Shown here: positions 12,087 through 22,290 of the stretch, in pieces | Layout: the number at the start of each line of letters is the position of its first letter | Numbering within the stretch: the stretch's first letter is position 1 | Source of the DNA: Euplotes aediculatus | Lineage: Eukaryota; Ciliophora; Spirotrichea; Euplotida; Euplotidae | Direction: 5' to 3' | Assembly (NCBI GenBank): GCA_030463445.1 | Contig: JAQGFW010009808.1 | Span: 1-25,679 of the forward strand | Length of the DNA stretch: 25,679 bases | Notes under the pieces: generated by a model | Databases searched by the model: none | The model's input: the letters and a program-made list of their open reading frames with translations, nothing else | What the model was told of the DNA's origin: nothing | Translations under genes and position numbers: made by a program

Positions 12087-12371
12087 TACTCATTTTCAAA
12101 CTCATTTTTAATTTATTTATATTTTAATTATTAGTTCAAATTGCAAAAAAAAAAGAATTACCAAATCCACATAAAGTTGCAGAAAACAAGTAAGCGATAT
12201 TGATAAATAAACTAAAATTAAAATTAGATTTTGATAAATTATAACAGAGATTTGTTGTGGTTACGATCATCTTATGAGAATTAAATTGAATGTTTAGTGT
12301 CTTTGAATTAATTATTATTTGTTATATTAAATAATCATACATTGTTTAAATATTAGTTTATATTTATTTAG

Positions 12372-12481
12372 CTAAAATTAGAATATTTAATAATTATGTT
12401 TGTCGATCTAAATAATCATTACATAGAAAATACATATTGTGAGTTGGACCAAAGTATTACTTACAAAACAAACTGTGATTC
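12372..12481 (+). CDS. Exon-like stretch, 110 nt
   Basis: It starts after TTTAG (ending 12371), is open without any stop, and ends at donor GTAAGA (12482). It encodes MFVDLNNHYIENTYCELDQS near its middle, with base composition richer in G and C than its flanks. Its connection to the gene ending at 12027 is not resolved: phases through the intervening DNA do not give one clear path. It may belong to the same gene. Confidence 0.4.
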
Positions 12482-14378
12482 GTAAGAAGTCAAAATCATG
12501 ACGGTCAGGTAATTATTAGATTTTAAGGAGATAAAGCGATCAAATCATCGAGCATAAATATTTTATATTTGTTTGAAACAAGTAAAATAAGTAATACTTA
12601 TACAAACGATTTTAAATTTTTATTATCAAACATTTAAAGTTGTTATATTTATTTATTATATATTTACATAGTTTGAAGATATTTGATAAAACTTTACTTT
12701 TAATTCAAATTAAAAAGATACATATTTAACAATGATCTTGAATTTATTTAAGTTGACTTTAATTTTTTAATAATTTATTTATTATAAATATCTTCCAGAT
12801 CAATTCTGTTTGAATATTGAGCTATTTAAATTCAAAATCATAATGAAAATTTTAATGATTAATCTTCATGAAATAAATATTTAACAAAATGCATATCAAA
12901 TATATTAGTGGATCTAATTAAATATGATTATAGGCAGCTGATAATTTAATACTTACTTTTATACTATTTAAATAAACCAAGTCAAGTCACAAATGTAAAA
13001 GTTAAACTTAATTTTGATTTGCTGAATTCTAAATTAGAAGTATATTCAGTCTACATTAATTTATCAGTTTAAAAAGATTAAGGAATTGGAAATATTTTAA
13101 GACGATATTTGGGCCTCTGGATTAGTGAGATCGTTTAAATTGCTTTTCTCTCTTATATGCTGGACTCTTTATATATAAAAATTATGTGTAAATTACTGTA
13201 AATGATTTATAAGTAGCATATAGAGCAAATTAATTCAAGAATGAATCAATAGTCTATAAAAAAATTTTAACATTTAATATTCAGCAAGAAACTCAATCTC
13301 AAGCTAAAAATCCCTGTATCAAATGAAAAATATCAATATATTACGAAGTTATATAAATGGATATTAATTACGATTTTTCCGTTAAAAGTTATAAAAATAC
13401 AACATAAATAGAAAATATATTAAATAAAAGAAGCAAAGCATGAATAAAATTTAAAATAAATGCTCAATAAAATTATAAAAATAGACTATATACGAAAAGT
13501 TAGTATATTGAATTTGGTATTATTGCATAATTCGCTTAGAATATAATATAAAATAAGTAGTTAGTTTTGCTTTTTAATGTAAAAAGTAGGCTGTATTAAT
13601 TAAGTTAATTCATTTTAACAATTTAATTTCAAAGTCAGTAAATTTTTAACAAGGACTCAGGGAAAACCAACTTTATATTTTATATTCATTAAAATAGCAT
13701 GCTGTAATTAAGGCAACAAAATGATACTCCTAAATAGAAGTGTCATTATGGACTCACGTTCAAAAAGGATTGCGATTTCTTTTTTTATTTACTTAAAATT
13801 AAGGAATCAACTTGAGGCTTCTTCTTAAGGAAAATAGATTTTTAAATAGAGATTTCTAAATTTCCTAAATTGAAATATTAAGGTGATTTCTAATTTATTG
13901 TATATTCAAAAGAATATGAAATCGCAGTATTTAAAAAAAAATTTTAACATGAATCCAAAGTCAGACTTTTATTTATTATTCAAGTTTTCATAAAGCAAAA
14001 CATGACATATTTAAGTGTTTGTATTCGTATATAATTTTAATTCCTGAATCCTCTAAGAACTTTATAATTTTTATTGTTTCAAAATTATTTTATGAAAAAA
14101 CTTTAATTTTAATGAATTCATATAAATATAAATTGTATTTAACTTTATTGTTTCTCATTAATTTTCTTCATTTTTATAATTTTTATCTTATTCATATTTT
14201 CCGTCAAATTTGATTGTAACCTCTCTGTTTTATGATTACTTTTATTATGTATTGGCCTATTTAGTTTACTTTTTTTCGATTTCCTCTAATGCATTAAATT
14301 TTTTTATTTACTTCTTTCTTCCTTTTTGACATTTCCAATCTCTTTTATTGCAGAGAACATAAGAATAATTATTTTTCT
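12482..14378. other. AT-rich stretch without a supported gene
   Basis: I find no open stretch with start, splice or composition support on either strand. The plus-strand open frame at 14019-14213 is made almost only of F, L, I, Y and N codons, which is what AT-rich DNA gives by chance. Confidence 0.45.
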
Positions 14379-15569
14379 TTAAAAATAGTATGATGAGTGA
14401 AACTGACTGAACAACTCTTCTGACATCTCAACAGTCTCTTTACTTTCTCTGTCTGTTAGAATTTTAAAATGGGATGTTAAATTATTTGTGAAGCTCGAGT
14501 TTTTTGTATTGAATATATCCCACATATATTTCTTTTGAAGCATATACTTTGAGATCTCCTTGTATTCAGAAAATAAATAAAGAAATTTTTGTTAGCATTC
14601 CTTGATCTTTTATACATTATCTTTAATCAGAGATCATCGAACTGAGGAAGAACAAAGACTTAATATCTTTAATTTTGAATACCTTAGTTAAATTATTATT
14701 GAATTAAATTTTATTCTTTCCTGATTTACATCTTTAAGCAATTTAATTAATCATTCATTATTATCAGACATGTTTTACTGGCCTAATAATTAGAATAAGA
14801 GATATCCATCAATGAAATATCAAATAATAGAGGTCTGTTTTGCTTCTTTTTTGATTTTTAGTTCTCCAATTCTAACTTTGATTAATTTGTTTATCTGATT
14901 TATTAAATTCATTTTTTAAATAAGATTTAGCAATTTTGCTATTTGAATTATTAACCAAATAAATCATTTTCATTTCTTTGATTTCTTTATTTGGTTTGGC
15001 TTATTTTTTTAGAATATTATTTTAATGAAAAATATTTGCTAATAGCTCTTCTTTGTTTTCATCATATACTCTATTCTTTTCTTTTAAATTTGTTTATAAT
15101 AAATTCTTTAGTTTCATATTAAAATTTTCCAATTTTTACCTTCGAAATTATTTTTTAGCTTCTTAAGAATTGTGTATATTTTGGATCAATTTCATAAAAT
15201 GATGAACAATTTGTTGACTAACATTGATTTATCTTATTACCTAACCGTATTTTCCTTTCTGAATTAAATGCCTTTCATAGTCTTTTATTTCATATAAAAA
15301 TTCATATATATTTGATTTTGCTTTGAATTTCCTCTCTTTTCTATATACTTTTATTATTGATTTCTCTTGATTCTTTACATTCTCAAATTTTAATAGTCAA
15401 TTTTCTCTTGTTCTTCATCTCAGTCTATACATCAGACAGATTAGGAAGCTTCTTCAATTTTACCTTTATCTTTCAACGTTTTATAAACATTCAGAATAAA
15501 CTTATTTGTAGCAACAAAATTTTTGAGTATTTCATTACTTGAAAACGTAATTTGTGGAAATCTGTCATG
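14379..15569 (-). pseudogene. Coding-like remains, unidentified, minus strand
   Basis: The plus strand here is strongly pyrimidine-rich, so the minus strand reads as K/E/N-rich frames. Two pieces stand out. At 15444-15569 about 42 codons look like a short helix-turn-helix segment (FILNVYKTLKDKGKIEEAS). At 14379-14592 about 70 codons read as a charged helical protein (SEYKEISKYMLQKKYMWDI). No single frame joins them and several stops lie between, so if this was a gene it is decayed. The helix-turn-helix resemblance to Tc1-type DNA-binding regions is weak. It could also be chance in purine-rich DNA. Confidence 0.3.
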
Positions 15570-16384
15570 ATGGATTCCAAATGATATATGCCATAATTTT
15601 CTCAACTGCCTCCATTTCTTTTATAATGTTTGTTTGTTCTTAGACTAATCAAATTATTTGAAGTATTCAACAATATGAATTAGAACATCACGTTGGTAAT
15701 TGTTGGATTATTAACCGATCTTGATGCATTTTTTATAAAAAGAACTTTAAGTTTTATAATCATGACTTTTAATAATATGGTTTTATATTTTATTCAAAAT
15801 TATAGTAATTTTTTATTCATATTTTTAAATCATCTCCTTATTTCTTTATCTAATTTATTATCTATTAATAGTTGGTTATTTGTAATCAGAATACAATTTC
15901 AGTCCATTGCTACTTGTAGATTACTCTAGATCAATAGAGCTTAATTTATCATATGTTATCGCTTTGTCTTCATATCAAAAAACTAGGTTATTAAGTTAAA
16001 ATAGGATCTATATGAGCTTCTCAAATTATGAGCTGGCTTCATTGTCATTCAAATCAAATTGAATAATTCAAACAACTTATTGTCTGATGAGTATTCATTC
16101 GCAAAAAATTTTACATTTTGATTATAAAATATTAAATAAATAATTTAATAGAATAAAAAAATAAATAACAAATATTTATAATTTTAAATATTAAGTTTTG
16201 TAAATTTTAAAGAAAATATTTTTAAATTTTACAACATAATATAATAATTTTTTAATAATTTATTTGAGATAAAAATGATTAAAGTGTATATTTATCAATC
16301 CTAAGCTTGTATATAATTAAGATTTCATAAAATTATACCATATTGATTATTTAGGAAGATTAAAAGTTTCGTTTTTGTTATTAG
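15570..16384. other. AT-rich stretch without a supported gene
   Basis: Nothing here is supported as a gene. The plus-strand open stretch at 15693-15929 is low-complexity F/I/L/N/S sequence with no splice or start context. The last bases (TTATTAG, ending 16384) look like the acceptor of the next exon. Confidence 0.4.
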
Positions 16385-17488
16385 CTTGGTGTTTATACTG
16401 ACTTTTGTATACTAACCCAACAAATGTACATATCCATACTATTTCTGGGTATTGCTATCAAAATATCTGCATATTTGATGCCAAAAATTACTAATGATAA
16501 CCGAGATGTCTTTAATAATATTTGAAATTTTACTTTCACCTACCATTTACTTCGTGTCATACCAAAGGAGGAAACCAACAGACAAAAAGATCAATAAGTC
16601 AAGATAATATATCTTATGATCTTTTGTTTAAACCTTCAAATAACCAATTTTTTTCAAAACTTAGGAGGAGACATAAACAACAAGTATAAAACGTAAACTT
16701 ATATTCAATAGAAATAAAATGAATATACTTACAAAATAATAAATTATCATCTGAATAGGCCCTTCAAGCCTTTCATCTTAGTTAATATATATTTATTTGC
16801 ACTGAAATTATTAGAATAAGCCTTCTTTAATCAAATATGATCTATATTTCAATTTGACATTTTCGAATCAACTTTTGTTTTAATATTAAAAAAATTAAGT
16901 AATATTTTAATTTGGAATTAGAATTGATTATCACTTAATGAAATATGCATTAAATGCATTTAAAGCTAATCCTATCGTTAGTTGTAATAAAACTGCACCA
17001 GCTAATTTTGACTATAGATTAAGTCTCTACTGACGAGCAGAAACTTGCAGCTTGCTGCCTTTGATCATTTCCATTTGATTCCACCACACAACTGTATTAC
17101 AAGAATTAAGTTTTACAAACAGCATTCTAAAATTTGATTTTATATGATGAATGGGGAATTTTATGATTGTATTTACTTTTGAAATGATGACCAAACATTG
17201 AAATTAAGCATGATTAAAATGAGATATTACTTTGATATCGAACTGGAATCTCAAAGCATAGAGCTGCTGGAGAGCACTCAGTTCAAGATAGTTGTCGACA
17301 GGTATCAGTTATACATAGCTGTATTTTGTGTATTTGAAATTCACATATTTATTATTAGTTGCATTACCAATATTCCGATCATATTATTTGATAACATCAA
17401 TTTTTCATATAGAGATGAAAAAAAATATCTTAAGCTTTGCATGGATGGATTGATGCCAGAATTGAGAGTAAGTGACTGATACTACTAA
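16385..17488 (+). CDS. Membrane-associated protein gene with one IES and one frameshift site
   Basis: The first segment, 16385-16594, is open for 70 codons after a TTATTAG acceptor. It has a hydrophobic helix (MYISILFLGIAIKISAYLM) followed by a charged tail (RVIPKEETNRQKDQ), with one TGA as Cys. It ends at CAA-TAA. The repeat TAAGTC occurs at 16595-16600 and 17020-17025. Removing one copy and the DNA between, then a +1 shift at CAA-TAA, leads into a frame open to 17488 (KSLLTSRNLQLAAFDHFH, later YFDIELESQSIELLESTQF) with three more TGA codons. The region 17302-17411 is hydrophobic, has intron-like ends (GTATCA, CATATAG) and is a multiple of three, so it could be an intron, a small IES or coding. 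The end is either TAA 17486-17488 or the GTAAGT donor at 17468. The family is not recognised. Confidence 0.55.
16595..17019. other. Probable IES, 425 bp, TAAGTC repeats
   Basis: It is bounded by TAAGTC at its left end and again just outside its right end (17020-17025). The DNA between is AT-rich, with in-frame stops in the flanking gene's frames. Excision places CAA-TAA directly before the downstream open frame, which is then reached by a +1 shift of the type known in Euplotes. The 6-bp repeat is weak alone; the value lies in how it links two good coding segments. Confidence 0.45.
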
Positions 17489-18213
17489 GATTTTTGAAGC
17501 ACTCTGATAGGTTAAAAAGAACCAATCAGAGTAATGCAACAAAAACATTGTATTTTTAAAAATCTGATCTCAAGGTATACTAAGCTTTGAACGATTAGAT
17601 AAAATTTAATCATAATTTAGCAAGTTTTATTTATTTTAATATTTAATTTAACAAAATATTGAATAAGAAAATTTAAATAATGCTAAAAGCAGATCCTCAA
17701 ATCATTACATTATATTTAAGCTTAAAATTATATTATTCAAAAGCTTATTAATATTAATAAAAGTTACCTTTTAAATGAAATTGCTTGAATATGATTAATA
17801 CGAACAATATATGTTCTGATAATTAATATTCAAATTAATTAAAATTCAATATACTTAATAATATATTAAAATTACTATTTTCTATTCGAATTCAAATTAA
17901 GTAAATCAAGATAAACTAGATAGTAAATTGCTTGATATCAATGTTACTTCTTACAAGAAGAATAATTGCTTAATTTTATCCTATAATCTTGTATATAATT
18001 AATTTTTTCTATCAAGATCATAATTTATTTCTCCAACTGTTTTCTATCTAAAATGTTAAATAGTATAAGCAGCTTAAATAAAAATCTTCAATATGTACTA
18101 ATTAAATGTAATATTCAAGGTTTTGTTGCAATAATTTTTTTACGTTTTACAACTAAATCTTTGCTAATAAATAAGAGCTATGCATATCCTCGTCTAATTT
18201 ACTTTCATCAAGT
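17489..18213. other. Intergenic AT-rich stretch with a hairpin
   Basis: The only feature seen is the inverted repeat at 17501-17532, just after the preceding gene's likely stop. Otherwise it is AT-rich with no supported gene. Confidence 0.5.
17501..17532. repeat. Hairpin, 13-bp arms with one mismatch
   Basis: ACTCTGATAGGTT (17501-17513) is complementary to AACCAATCAGAGT (17520-17532) except at one position, with a 6-nt loop AAAAAG. It begins 13 nt after the TAA at 17486-17488. Its GC content is higher than the surroundings. It could act in 3'-end formation, be a trace of a small inverted-repeat element, or be chance. Confidence 0.6.
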
Positions 18214-18960
18214 TTAACATTCATATCATCTTCTAGTCTGTTTCCATAATTTTAACTGAGTGCTCTGCTTTCTCAATAACTTTCTTTCATTATTTGGGAT
18301 AACTAAAAACTGATCAAAACCAGCTGTGTACTCAGCTAGCATTGTTCTCTTTTTGAGTTACTTCACTTTTGTTTTGAGCAAGTACACTCCTTTACCATGT
18401 GTTGCTGCAATATAAGGCTTTAAATAATTGCGCTTACTTTGGTGGATAAGCAAGTTATTGATCTCACTCACCATACTTTCACTAATTTCAATCATTTTGT
18501 CCTTGTCTATTTCGACCTTTTTAGATCTATTGGTTCTTGCTTTTTTAATGAGGAACCGAATTTAGTTTGGATATAGAGTTTATAAAAAGCTAAAGAAAAG
18601 TCTCTATCAGTCAACTCATCTCTCTATAAACTGGCAGATATTTTTAAATTATTTCATTTTCTTAAGCCTTGGATATAGTTTATTTACTCCTAACTCCTTG
18701 TAACAAGGAATATTAAGGTGAATGAGAGATTTCTTTATAAATGCCTATGAAAGCATAATGCAACTTTTGATTTACTAGTTTGCCTCTATTAAAATTGCCT
18801 TCAAAAATTGGGTTGGGAATTTTCAATCAGGCGGCAGATAAAATTGTGCAATACCTTTTAATTCACAACTTATATTATCATCTTCTGTTAACCTATTACA
18901 AATATTAAGCTTGGACAGGAATTTGTTTGTCAGGTTTGTTATCGGAATGCTCACTATATT
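18214..18960 (-). pseudogene. Unidentified minus-strand coding region beside the transposase remains
   Basis: Read from 18960 down, the first about 60 codons are open with TGA as Cys and have good composition (SIPITNLTNKFLSKLNIC, then GIAQFYLPPDCKFPTQFLKA). Further on come further coherent blocks (LIHLNIPCYKELGVNKLYPR; KMIEISESMVSEINNLL; RTMLAEYTAGFDQFLVIPNN). Several in-frame stops and at least one frame change separate the blocks, so it is probably decayed. A GTAAGT lies just upstream (about 19013 on this strand), after a short open piece, and could be a donor. Tec elements of Euplotes carry further genes beside the transposase, including a tyrosine recombinase. I see no recombinase signature (R...HxxR...Y), so that assignment is only a possibility. 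Confidence 0.45.
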
Positions 18961-19225
18961 CTTTATATGATTAATTTAATTATTTTAATAACATACAGAT
19001 CTTTAATACTTACTTGGCTAAATTCAACAATTCTGATTGGTGATATTCGATGAAACTTATCATTTACTGCTCTGGGTTTTGTTAGTTGAAAATAACTTTA
19101 AAGTATGCTTGGGAGTCAATATAGTTGCATTATCAGATCATGATTTAATTAATTGTAAAGATAGCAATCTAAAAATAAACTTTGATTATGATCAGTAATG
19201 AATAATGGAATTGAATAGTTATATT

Positions 19226-19800
19226 TTATCTTTTCTTGCTGAGTTCTTTGGTGATCTTCGATTTCACTACTCCAATATTGTTTTCAACTGGATTCAATCA
19301 AGGATAAAATGGGGATATTGTAATTAATAATATTTTTGCTTCTTCTCAATAGTTCACTATACTCTAAGTCTTGTAGATCGTCTCATTATCTCACATTATA
19401 ATAAAATTTCTAAATATCACCCTCCAAACTTTGATTGTAGTAAGAAACTAAATCTTGAAAATAAGATTTGAAAGTTTTTGAATTTATTGTTCCTTTTCAT
19501 ACTTGTACACTAAAATATCGTTTCTGGGATAAAGCAAAGTTTCAAGAATATTCTTCGTTTTAGTAATAATACTTTTGATCTCTTCACTGTACAACTCTAA
19601 AAAATTTTGACTCACTTTCACTAAATACATTCATCAAGAAATGATTGTAATATTCTGATCAATCAAGGTTTTAATAACTAACGCTGATCGAATCATTTTA
19701 AGTTTTAATACTCTACTATTAAATTTTGAGTTTACTATTGTAACTCTTTTAAAGATCATTCTTAAATCTTGATTTATTTTTTCCTATTGATTGCAAAGAA
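19226..19800 (-). mobile_element. Tc1/mariner-type (Tec-like) transposase remains
   Basis: The catalytic core is readable on the minus strand: FIIM-C-DNETIY (second Asp at 19388-19390) and SPFYPCLNPVENNIG (Glu at 19283-19285). The Asp-to-Glu distance is 35 codons, i.e. 34 residues between, as in Tc1 elements, and PxYPxLNPVE is a hallmark of this superfamily. TGA fills three positions in the core and fits Cys under the Euplotes code. The N-terminal side (for example LRMIFKRVTIVN) is in frame for a long stretch. The likely first catalytic Asp (LDE at 19633-19635) lies in another frame, and a middle block (KGTINSKTFKSYFQDL) in a third, so the gene carries several frame changes and a few stops and is not functional as written. 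Euplotes Tec1/Tec2 elements encode transposases of this superfamily and are eliminated from the macronucleus. I could not find the terminal inverted repeats. Confidence 0.8.
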
Positions 19801-20227
19801 ATTGAGCCTAATTCAGGATATTTCATTTATATTTTGTGCTCATAATCTCTCAAGCTACAGGAGTAAATTTAAAGTCTGAAATAATGCTTCAGATTCATTC
19901 TAAATGATATGTCTTTAACTTCAAATTTTTACTATAAATATTTTAAGTTGGTTTTCTTCTTTTGTTTAATAAACTTTTTGAGCCTTTACGAAATGAAGTA
20001 CAGACGACTATTTTAAATATAATGAGTATTAATAAAATCATTTAGATTAATATTAAAACTAAAATACTGAGAAATTGCTATCAGTTCACTATTTTCAATA
20101 AGAAAAAAGTGTAGTTAGTTGAAATCAAGTGGAGAATTTCTATAATAGTAAAATTAAATAAAAATTTGAAAATATTTCTTCATATGTTCGTACGTTGATA
20201 TTCAGATAAGTAAATATGAATTAATAG
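19801..20227. other. AT-rich stretch upstream of the transposase remains
   Basis: It may include the decayed 5' part of the transposase gene and one end of the element, but I see no clear frame and no inverted repeat matching the other side. It ends in TTAATAG, a possible splice acceptor for the next exon. Confidence 0.4.
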
Positions 20228-21027
20228 TTATGCTATGCAAAATGAGAACTCCATATGGCTGAATTATACTTTGATCGAAGATTGGCTCTCGATCACCACT
20301 TCCAACTGGGCACTCCTTCTTATCCTCCTTATTTCAGAATGCAGAGTCTATTGTTAGAGTTTGGAATGCAAGAGGTAGTTTATGACATTATTCAACAAAT
20401 ATGTAACACTAATTATTTAACTTACGAAAACCAATATTCAATAGGAATGTTTTCCTCGATATATCATCATTTTAAATGTTCAAAATATTAATCAAAAGAT
20501 TCAGTAGTTTATTTTATACTATAAACAGAGTTCTCAATCTATATGAGAGATTACATTTTAGATTAATTTCTTTGAGTTCTGTCTATTTTAGGTCTGAATA
20601 CTTTTAATTGTTTTCTAATTTAATCAGCTCCATACTCTTCAGAAATGAATTTCAGGATTAATCCTGATAAAGGGTCATGCTTTAAACTTAAATTGTTACC
20701 TTCAGTAGTATATTAGATTTGTGATCATGTGTTGTATGATTTACTTTTGTATAGGCCTGAGTTTATGACCACCGCCACTCCCAAGACTACCTCTTTTCAC
20801 TCCACTCACTTGAACAATACTATACACCAAATGAAATACAAAGAATTGGACAAATGATGAGAGTTGCTTTTGATAATTCTATTGGTATATTGGCACAGAG
20901 TTGGAATTACCTTCACAGAAATAGAGACATCAACATTTGGAAGATAAAAACACATAATATGCTTGATTGAATGGTAAACAGATTTTTTAGAAAGTGTTGC
21001 TTAATTAGTAACTTTAAAAGTTTGTAA
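20228..21027 (+). CDS. Unidentified protein gene interrupted by a 383-bp IES
   Basis: The first segment runs from 20228 (after TTAATAG) or from ATG 20255 to the repeat at 20377-20386; the second starts at the repeat copy 20760-20769 and runs to TAA 21025-21027. Joined at the AGTTTATGAC repeat, the frame is continuous: GMQEVVYD, then HRHSQDYLFSLHSLEQYY. From ATG 20255 the product would be 129 aa, but residues upstream (LCYAKCELH, one TGA) suggest it may be an internal exon. The protein is soluble-looking and rich in H, Y, L and Q, with no signal peptide or membrane helix. A donor-like GTAAAC at 20971 (after HNMLDCM, phase 0) could instead splice to the phase-0 exon at 22005. I do not recognise the family. 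The readable DNA at 20387-20491 is in the insert and is probably open by chance. Confidence 0.65.
20377..20759. other. IES with 10-bp direct repeats (AGTTTATGAC)
   Basis: AGTTTATGAC occurs at 20377-20386 and at 20760-20769. The first copy sits in a coding frame as GT-AGT-TTA-TGAC (V-V-Y-D) and the second is followed directly by good coding sequence. Deleting 383 bp joins the two frames without a shift. The insert's own frame hits a stop at 20489-20491 and its composition is AT-rich. A 10-bp match at the exact point where two coding frames join is very unlikely by chance. Confidence 0.75.
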
Positions 21028-22004
21028 CCAGACAAACTCATACTTTAATGCAGATTGAGTTTTAGTTATTACTGAAATACTTTCTGTGTCTATTAACATG
21101 TACCTGAACCATTTATTCAGATATATGATAAAACAGGTATAACATTTTTGAAACAAAGTGTCTGTTTAGTTTTTAAAATTTTATAAATCTATTATAAAGG
21201 GCTTTATCCTTAAGACTTGCGAAAGATAATAATATATTCGATTAATGAGAATCATATTTTACATTGAATTACTAAAATATGAATTGAAGTGAAATTATTA
21301 TTGTTAATGCTGAAAAGACTTTATTACTCAATCTAGCAATAATTACAATAATTTGAAGATAAAAAGATAATAAGCATGCAGAAAAAATATTTACAGAACT
21401 GCATTAACCATGAGACCTACCACATAAAAGACATAAAACTTTATAATTCACAGATTGTGTTTTTAAAGGATTATATATGTATACAAAATATACTATAATA
21501 TATTACTTCTTAAATCTTGTAAAATAAAACTTTATTTGTAGATGAAGCAATCAGATTGCAAAACTTTAATTAGAAGATAGTAAAAATTTTTAACAAACAA
21601 ATTTAATGTATAAGTCAGCAAGTTATTTTATCATTTTTGAATTAAATAACAATAAATTAATATTTTAAATAAAATGGAGTCAAATACAATTTGTTTATCA
21701 TTTAAATAATTAATAACTTATACTCAATTTTAATAATATTTTAAACTTTATTTGATAAGAAATTTATTTTGATTATTACAATATGAATCAAATCCAACAA
21801 ACGTTGCTTCAAAGATGCTATTAAGCATTTATAAAGCAAAAATATTAGGCTTCTTAACATTAATTGTTTATAATTATTAGTGAAATCTTGAAAGAAAAAT
21901 AAATCAAAAGCATTAAAGAACTCGATCGAATAATCTTAATCCTAAATGCCATTTCTTTCTCTATTATTTAAATAATAACTAGTAAGATATATTATTCGCT
22001 TTAG
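21028..22004. other. AT-rich stretch without a supported gene
   Basis: There is nothing here I can support as a gene on either strand. It ends with CGCTTTAG, a likely splice acceptor. It may be an intron enlarged by IES DNA if the exons at 20.9 and 22.0 kb belong together. Confidence 0.4.
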
Positions 22005-22290
22005 TTCCAAGCAAGATTCAACAAGAACTTAAGCAATACTTACCAACTACTTTACCGGTATATTGAAGAGTACTGAGAGAATAATCATATCAATGACATT
22101 GTTGATGAATTATCAAAATAAAGTAGTCATACCAATCAATCTACAATCGAAGTTTTGGTATTTCTTTCTGAGCATGAATGGTAAGTGTATTAAAAAGTGG
22201 CGCACGGCAATAACTGGCACTGGAATATTCTTGCTGCTCAAGAAAGTAAATATAAATAAAGATCCCTACAACCGTTTAAGGTTTGGCTAA
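22005..22290 (+). CDS. Exon with a canonical AAA-TAA +1 frameshift site
   Basis: After the acceptor TTTAG the frame is open for 38 codons (FNKNLSNTYQLLYRYIEEYC, with TGA as Cys) up to AAA-TAA at 22116-22121. A +1 shift leads into a frame open for a further 56 codons (KVVIPINLQSKFWYFFLSMN) to TAA 22288-22290. AAA-TAA is the commonest frameshift site known in Euplotes. The original frame also looks coding for about 20 codons after the TAA (STIEVLVFLSEHEW), followed by a GTAAGT at 22182-22187, so a different structure is possible. The family is not recognised. It may be the 3' part of the gene at 20228-21027. Confidence 0.5.

Noticed and set aside
15693-15929. 78-codon plus-strand open frame
   Set aside because: Low-complexity F/I/L/S/N sequence opposite the purine-rich minus strand; no start or splice context.
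20652-20667. 16-bp perfect palindrome TCAGGATTAATCCTGA
   Set aside because: One such palindrome in 25 kb is near chance expectation, and it lies inside the IES with no other support.
22209-22223. NNWHW in the zero frame, resembling the Aha1 (Hsp90 co-chaperone) N-terminal motif
   Set aside because: Flanking residues do not follow the family and the frame has stops on both sides.
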